Shown in pieces: positions 60,933-64,000 of a stretch of DNA of 64,000 nucleotides (position 1 is its first letter; each line of letters opens with the position of its first letter). The position numbers were made by a program, and so were the translations under genes. The notes below the pieces were generated by a model that searched no databases, was not told the origin of the DNA, and saw only the letters and a list, made by a program, of their open reading frames with translations. Source of the DNA: Geomicrobium sp. JCM 19038 (lineage in GTDB: Bacteria > Bacillota > Bacilli > Bacillales > Marinococcaceae); the NCBI RefSeq assembly GCF_000698125.1, contig NZ_BAXA01000002.1, positions 344,903 through 408,902 of the forward strand, written 5' to 3'.

Positions 60933-61524
60933 AGACAACTTTCTTAAAAAATGGCTTTTGTGGCTTCGCCTTCAGTGGGCGTGGCCTCAGCGGTTGTGCT
61001 GTTTTTGTTTTATCTTATAAGTGCCTACGCATGAAGGCAGTAAGAGTGAATTGTGAACAAAAAAAGTTTGTTTTATTAAATTTCTGTAAATTAATTGTGT
61101 GATGCTCATTTTTACTCTTTACGTTTAGAGCGATTTTGATATAATCTTCTTAACCCTCAGCAAGTAGGGGGTTGAAGCAGCATAGAATACGATTAATAGT
61201 GAGTGTTTTTAAAACGAATGACAATGATATGGAAAGATCGGGGTGATTGACTTTGGGAAGGTGTTAGAGCTTACAAATGGATTGAGTTTGAGATTTTCAT
61301 TTTGTTGGAGCGATTGCGTGTGCCTCTCGAAGAATTCTGAACCGATCGAACCTAAATGAACGTATAAGCGATTTACCGGTTTGAATAGAAACACGCGAAA
61401 AGAAGTAAAATAGATGATAGATGTAAAACCATTTATGTTAAAAAAGAATAATAAAACAAATAATTCAAAAATAAATGTCTTTTCAAAATACACGGAGGTG
61501 AATCCCTCTCACTGAGGGAAATAA
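60933..61524 (+). other. Long gene-free region and leader of the CNNM/CBS pair
   Basis: About 590 bases. A promoter at 61118-61145 (see next entry) gives a leader of roughly 370 bases. The leader has a 7-bp hairpin at 61152-61173 (AACCCTC/GGGGGTT) and a longer imperfect helix (AACCG ... CGGTT near 61340-61385), and ends in the SD-hairpin start element. It does not match the Mg M-box, Mn yybP or c-di-AMP consensus that I know. A 94-residue minus-strand frame here looks spurious. Confidence 0.55.
61118..61145 (+). promoter_or_regulatory. SigA-type promoter of the CNNM/CBS genes
   Basis: TTTACG (61118-61123), a 16-base spacer, extended -10 TGATATAAT (61137-61145). It would start a long leader before the first CNNM/CBS gene. 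Confidence 0.6.
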
Positions 61525-61527
61525 TTG
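61494..61527 (+). promoter_or_regulatory. SD-hairpin-TTG translation start element, copy 1
   Basis: GGAGGTGA (61494-61501), then a hairpin TCCCTC-TCACT-GAGGGA (61503-61519), then AATAA and TTG (61525). The true gap from SD to start is 23 bases; folding the 17-base hairpin leaves about 6. Confidence 0.75.
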
Positions 61528-62841
61528 GATTTAAGTACAATAATTAATCTTATTCTAATTGTGGTTTTCTTGGCGTTAACTGCGTTCTTTGTAGCTTCGG
61601 AATTTGCAGTTGTAAAGATTCGAAGTTCAAGAATTGAACAATTAATTGCAGAAGGCAATAAAAAGGCAGTTGTCGCCAAAAAAATAACTCAAAATCTAGA
61701 TTATTATTTATCTGCTTGTCAGCTTGGGATTACGGTGACAGCATTAGGGCTTGGAGCATTAGGGAAACCAGCTGTCAGCAGTCTTATGTATCCGGTGTTT
61801 GATTATTTTAATGTATCACCTTCAATGTCATCGGTCATTTCTTACGCGGTTGCGTTTCTTCTTGTAACGTATTTACACGTTGTCATTGGTGAAATGGCAC
61901 CAAAAACGTTAGCCATTCAGTTTTCTGAGAAGATGACGTTAATGTTGTCAGGTTCTCTTTACTGGTTCGGTAAAGTGATGTTTCCTTTTATCGTCACACT
62001 TAATGGCGCTTCACGTTTGTTGCTTCGAACGTTTGGTGTCAAACCAATCGGACACGACCAAGCGTATACGGAAGAAGAATTAAAAATTATTATGACGCAA
62101 AGCTACCAAGGCGGAACCATTGATAAAGAAGAGCTTCAATATATGGAGAATGTATTCTCGTTTGATGAACACGTTGCAAAAGATATTATGGTCCCTCGAA
62201 CTGAAATTGTGACGATTCAAGAAGGCATGACGAATGCAGAGCTCATCGCCATTTTTGATGAACACAATTTTACGAGATACCCAGTGGTTTGTGATGGTGA
62301 TAAGGATAAGATTATCGGTGTTGTTAATGCAAAGAAAATGCTACAAGACATCGTTGCGGGAAGAGATATAGACATTAAATTGTACATGCGCGATCTCCCG
62401 TTTATTCTAGAACCGACGAGCATCCAAGATGTCATGGTTAAGATGCAACAAGACAAAGTTCAGATGGCGATTATTATTGATGAATACGGCGGAACTTCAG
62501 GAATCGTTACGATGGAAGAAGTCATCGAGGAGTTAGTCGGTGAAATACGAGATGAGTTCGATGAAGATGAAGAGAGCGACATTGAAAAAGTAGAAAAAGA
62601 TGTTTACTTCATCAACGGTCGTGTCTTACTTGATGATCTAGAAGAGCAGTTCGGACTGGAATTTGATAACCGAGAGCATATCGACACCATTGGTGGATGG
62701 ATTCAGTACATGACCCAAGAAAATGATGAATCAGTCCAAAAAGTCGAAGTGAAAATGGATGAACACCGATGGTCTGTAGTTGAAGCCGATCATTACCAGA
62801 TAAAAAAAGTGAAATTCAAACAACACGCATCAGCGACATAA
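61525..62841 (+). CDS. CNNM/CBS/CorC_HlyC-domain membrane protein (YhdP/MpfA-type), full length
   Basis: 438 residues. CNNM domain with three to four membrane segments (residues 5-180; SEFAVVKIRSSRIEQLIAEG, YYLSACQLGITVTALGLGAL, HVVIGEMAPKTLAIQF), a CBS pair (about 205-330; RTEIVTIQEG, IIIDEYGGTSGIVTMEEVIE) and the CorC_HlyC domain at the end. Often annotated as hemolysin, but members in Bacillus (YhdP/MpfA) act in magnesium export. TTG start at 61525, set by the SD-hairpin element. A tandem paralogue follows. Confidence 0.9.
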   Translation: MDLSTIINLILIVVFLALTAFFVASEFAVVKIRSSRIEQLIAEGNKKAVVAKKITQNLDYYLSACQLGITVTALGLGALGKPAVSSLMYPVFDYFNVSPSMSSVISYAVAFLLVTYLHVVIGEMAPKTLAIQFSEKMTLMLSGSLYWFGKVMFPFIVTLNGASRLLLRTFGVKPIGHDQAYTEEELKIIMTQSYQGGTIDKEELQYMENVFSFDEHVAKDIMVPRTEIVTIQEGMTNAELIAIFDEHNFTRYPVVCDGDKDKIIGVVNAKKMLQDIVAGRDIDIKLYMRDLPFILEPTSIQDVMVKMQQDKVQMAIIIDEYGGTSGIVTMEEVIEELVGEIRDEFDEDEESDIEKVEKDVYFINGRVLLDDLEEQFGLEFDNREHIDTIGGWIQYMTQENDESVQKVEVKMDEHRWSVVEADHYQIKKVKFKQHASAT

Positions 62842-62869
62842 CTTTAACAAAAAGCATACTAAAAACTGT

Positions 62870-62906
62870 GGAGGTGAGTCCCTCTCCTATTGAGAGGGAA
62901 TAATTG
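62870..62906 (+). promoter_or_regulatory. SD-hairpin-TTG translation start element, copy 2
   Basis: GGAGGTGA (62870-62877), hairpin TCCCTCTC-CTATT-GAGAGGGA (62879-62899), then ATAA and TTG (62904). SD-to-start gap 26 bases; about 5 after folding. The stem is two pairs longer than in copy 1, with both strands changed together. Confidence 0.78.
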
Positions 62907-63962
62907 GATCTATTTATTCTCGTTAATTTATTTTTCGTAGCCTTGTTTATTCTCTTAACTGGTGTTTTTGTAGGTGGCGAGTTCGCCATTCTTAAAGTCC
63001 GCATGTCAAGAATTGACCAACTCATTGCAGAAGGTAATAAAAAAGCGATCCTAGCAAAAAAGGTTGCTCATAACCTTGATTATTACTTGTCGGCCTGTCA
63101 GTTAGGAATTACCATTACAGCCTTAGTGTTAGGTGCACTCGGTGAACCTACGGTTCAGAGAATGCTTCGTCCCGTGTTTGATTACTATAGTGTATCGGAT
63201 GCGATGGCGACCGTTCTTTCTTATGCAATCGCACTAGCGTTAGTAACGTTTCTCCATGTAGTTATTGGAGAGCTCGCACCTAAGACATTAGCGATTCAAT
63301 TCCCTGAGAAAATGACGTTATTACTTGCGCCACCACTGTATTGGTTCGGTGTCATTATGGGACCTTTTATTCGCATTTTAAATGGTTCAGCAAGGCGGAT
63401 TCTCGGATGGTTTGGTGTAAAACCAGCTGGACATGAAATAGCGTATAGCGAAGAAGAATTAAGGTTAATCGTTTCAGACAGTTATAAAAGTGGTCAAATC
63501 AATCAAACAGAACTAGCTTATTTAGAGAATTTCTTTTCATTTGATGGACGAACGATGAATGAAATTATGGTTCCAAAAGAACGAATGATCACGTTAAAGG
63601 TCGGAATGAAGATCGATGAAATTCTTCAAACCGTTGAAGATCATGGATACACACGTTATCCAGTTATGGATAATGAGAATGACAAGCTACTTGGTTTCTT
63701 GAATACAAAAGAAATGCTAACGAGCATTGCTGCAGGTCGTAACGGTGGAGTTCAACAATTCCTTCATGAGATTCCACATGTGAAAGCTTCAATGGCGATT
63801 CAAGAAGTGTTCTTGAAGATGAAGAAAGCTCGAACGCACATTGTCGTCGTGACGGATTCTCAAGGTAAGATGATTGGACTTGCAACGATGGATGACATTC
63901 TTACTGAAATTGTCGGTGAAATGCGTGATGAATACGATGATCATGCAGGTCTTGTAACGTAA
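62904..63962 (+). CDS. CNNM/CBS membrane protein, short paralogue lacking the CorC_HlyC domain
   Basis: 352 residues, clearly a paralogue of the upstream protein (shared YYLSACQLGITITALVLGAL, HVVIGELAPKTLAIQFPEKM, GVKPAGHEIAYSEEELRLIV). It ends after the CBS pair (TMDDILTEIVGEMRDEYDDH) and lacks the C-terminal CorC_HlyC domain. The CBS glycine loop IDEYGGTSG of its neighbour is VTDSQGKMIG here, so nucleotide or partner binding may differ. TTG start. May form mixed complexes with the full-length protein. Confidence 0.88.
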   Translation: MDLFILVNLFFVALFILLTGVFVGGEFAILKVRMSRIDQLIAEGNKKAILAKKVAHNLDYYLSACQLGITITALVLGALGEPTVQRMLRPVFDYYSVSDAMATVLSYAIALALVTFLHVVIGELAPKTLAIQFPEKMTLLLAPPLYWFGVIMGPFIRILNGSARRILGWFGVKPAGHEIAYSEEELRLIVSDSYKSGQINQTELAYLENFFSFDGRTMNEIMVPKERMITLKVGMKIDEILQTVEDHGYTRYPVMDNENDKLLGFLNTKEMLTSIAAGRNGGVQQFLHEIPHVKASMAIQEVFLKMKKARTHIVVVTDSQGKMIGLATMDDILTEIVGEMRDEYDDHAGLVT

Positions 63963-64000
63963 TAAAGAGTACAATCAAACAAAGAAACGCACCCTTTAAA

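Noticed and set aside
61150..61400. Magnesium M-box or Mn (yybP-ykoY) riboswitch in the CNNM leader
   Set aside because: Neither consensus could be found by eye; a covariance scan would decide.
61209..61493. 94-residue minus-strand ORF with hydrophobic start
   Set aside because: AT-rich leader region, no ribosome site, Phe-rich composition typical of a chance frame.
61525..62841. Hemolysin
   Set aside because: Legacy name; domain order CNNM-CBS-CorC_HlyC fits ion transport.

Overview
The window reads as chromosomal DNA from a motile, endospore-forming Bacillaceae. The gene order follows the Bacillus subtilis flgK-to-sigL arc, and the proteins are acidic, Glu/Asp-rich and lipoprotein-rich, as in alkaliphilic or halophilic relatives of the B. 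halodurans type. This assignment is inference from synteny and protein recognition; no rRNA or other species marker is present. No tRNA, rRNA, CRISPR array, insertion sequence or prophage was seen.

Layout. 1-8.75 kb is a late flagellar cluster: flgN end, flgK, flgL, fliW-csrA, a LuxR-type regulator with a degenerate receiver, an unknown helical protein, a YjfB-like protein, then flaG, fliD, fliS, fliT and another unknown helical protein. There is no hag gene, and two SigD-type promoters precede flaG and fliD. 8.8-22.3 kb holds a lipoprotein, hpf, secA, prfB (with its programmed frameshift), yvjA, two tandem cytochrome c-551 lipoproteins, ftsE-ftsX, an M23 murein hydrolase, ctpB and minJ. 22.4-33.7 kb holds LexA-boxed uvrB-uvrA, yvlB-yvlD and the hprK-lgt-yvoD-ppaX-yvoF operon. 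33.8-40.3 kb is the histidine operon hisZGDBHAFI(E), without hisC. 40.4-48.6 kb is accessory: a 38-residue membrane peptide overlapping a PutP-type symporter, a degenerate vWA lipoprotein, a PaiA-like acetyltransferase, a YhhN protein, a hydrolase, a D-2-hydroxyacid dehydrogenase, a crcB pair on the minus strand and a TPR protein. 48.7-53 kb is trxB, rapZ, yvcK, whiA, crh. 53-60.9 kb holds a secreted subtilase with two chitin-binding modules (minus), a wrecked YVTN beta-propeller gene, clpP (minus) with a CtsR box, sigL, and a divergent small-exporter/TetR pair around a 28-bp palindrome. 61-64 kb holds two tandem CNNM/CBS (CorC/YhdP-type) proteins.

Two things stand out. First, about thirteen reading-frame breaks of one or two bases fall in otherwise intact genes, including near-essential prfB, and most sit in short homopolymers; this points to sequencing or assembly error rather than gene decay. 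Second, both CNNM/CBS genes carry the same unusual start arrangement: a strong Shine-Dalgarno, then a small perfect hairpin, then a TTG start, with the stem length differing between copies but pairing kept. This looks like a translation-start device in which the hairpin closes an otherwise far too long spacer.

How the genes work together: the FlgK/FlgL/FliD/FliS/FliT set caps and joins the filament and FliW/CsrA controls flagellin translation. FtsEX probably activates the adjacent M23 hydrolase. HprK acts on HPr and Crh. RapZ/YvcK/WhiA/Crh form the conserved carbon and cell-envelope cluster. The his genes make one pathway, with HisZ as partner of the short HisG.
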